The notes under the pieces: model-generated
The model's input: only the letters and a program-made list of their open reading frames with translations
What the model was told of the DNA's origin: nothing
Databases searched by the model: none
Made by a program: the position numbers and the translations under genes
Part shown: positions 63,341 to 64,000 of the stretch, in pieces
How positions within the stretch are numbered: position 1 is the stretch's first letter
Layout of the letters: the number at the start of each line of letters is the position of its first letter
Source: Spisula solida
Lineage: Eukaryota > Mollusca > Bivalvia > Venerida > Mactridae
Reading direction: 5' to 3'
Assembly: GCA_947247005.1 (NCBI GenBank)
Contig: OX365952.1
Span: 50,634,722 to 50,698,721, forward strand
DNA length: 64,000 bases

Positions 63341-63707
63341 CAGGGCTTTTTTTCACTATATACGAGGGGCCTATATAAGGCCCCTTCACAATTTCCTATA
63401 GGCCCCTAAAGGCCCCTTCACAATTAGAATTGGCGTCTTGGTTTTTGTAAAAGCAACTTCACCATAAAGCACCAAACATAAATAACAATGATATATTCCT
63501 GTACTGGACTTGATATGAAGTATTGTATCATAGATATATGCATGTTTGGGACAAGTGGACAAAATATTACTTAACATATGAAAAAATTATTTCACAATTT
63601 GTTGATTTATCGCGCTTATTTTTTCACAATTTTGCGAATTTACGCGCTAAATTTTCACAAAACAAAAGGGCTTGGGCCTCTTCACAATTCAGCGAAAAAA
63701 AGCCCTG
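63341..63707. mobile_element. 367-bp hAT-like MITE
   Basis: Ends CAGGGCTTTTTTTCACT and, reversed, CAGGGCTTTTTTTCGCT; subterminal repeats of GGCCCCTTCACAATT type recur inside. CAGGG ends suggest hAT, but an 8-bp target duplication is not clear, so the superfamily is tentative. The ORFs 63386-63577 and 63523-63723 are chance frames. Confidence 0.65.
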
Positions 63708-63885
63708 TGTATATATGGTATAATTGATGAGACATTTAACATCTAAGATAAATTACACAATGGATTACTTAACTGAAAACTAAATCAATAGATATATAGC
63801 TTTTTCTTTTTTTCTCCAAAATTGTATTACGAGTACATAATAATTACAAACGTTTTTCTTGATATTGGCTAAAATAATGATAACA

Positions 63886-63969
63886 ATATCGAGGGTTGCC
63901 CGCAAAACTGTCGTAACTGCTTATTATTAAAGAAGGATATACTGCAGTCTTGTAGGCAACCCTCGATAT
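63886..63969. repeat. 84-bp palindromic mini-MITE
   Basis: ATATCGAGGGTTGCC (63886-63900) is exactly complementary to GGCAACCCTCGATAT (63955-63969), around a 54-bp spacer. No further copy was seen in the window. Confidence 0.7.
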
Positions 63970-64000
63970 GCTAAGGGAAAATACATGCATGCATACAGAG

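Overview
This window is animal nuclear DNA, most likely from a bivalve mollusc. It is AT-rich, its genes have GT-AG introns of hundreds to thousands of bases, and it is densely packed with short repeats. Three kinds of evidence point to a bivalve: a B-box/coiled-coil/beta-propeller TRIM-like gene, a membrane C-type-lectin-like gene with a threonine-rich stalk, and a large set of A-tailed repeats with internal tandem arrays and 3' hairpins that resemble the bivalve 'pearl'/Helentron-associated elements. The species assignment is inference; no search was run.

Three host genes could be assembled by matching splice sites and reading phase. (1) Minus strand, 838-16858: six coding exons give an 814-residue protein with an N-terminal PH domain and a long acidic, proline-rich, tyrosine-dotted tail, probably a signalling docking/adaptor protein of unidentified family. 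(2) Plus strand, 34366-49746: a two-exon TRIM-like protein with two B-boxes, a coiled coil and an NHL-like propeller. A one-base deletion in the first B-box breaks exon 1. Its 13.7 kb intron holds a decayed Ty3/Gypsy remnant and, in opposite orientation, a LINE with two intact ORFs. (3) Minus strand, 53979-61624 (5' end not found): a type I membrane protein with a C-type-lectin-like domain, two small cysteine-containing exons, a Thr/Ser mucin-like stalk, a transmembrane helix and a cytoplasmic tail with repeated motifs.

Layout: 1-16.9 kb holds gene 1 with hairpin-tailed repeats and MITEs in its introns. 16.9-34.3 kb is almost all repeats: a nested pair of hairpin-tailed elements, tRNA-Asp-headed SINEs, a 4.2 kb fold-back element with ~0.74 kb inverted arms around a minisatellite, several TIR MITEs and a LINE RT fragment. 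34.3-49.7 kb is the TRIM locus with its retroelement-filled intron. 49.7-53.9 kb is sparse. 53.9-61.6 kb is the lectin-like gene, which contains a striking 50-bp minisatellite. 61.6-64 kb has a G-rich minisatellite, a SINE and small MITEs.

The observations most worth following are: a 50-bp array that copies a coding-exon 3' end with its splice donor about 17 times; a second, independent 62-bp duplication of a splice donor in gene 1; a 7-C slippery run in the LINE ORF1/ORF2 overlap, where ORF2 has no AUG; a family of hairpin-tailed elements unified by architecture rather than sequence; repeats carrying consensus estrogen-response-element palindromes; and a fold-back family whose core lies in opposite orientations in two copies.
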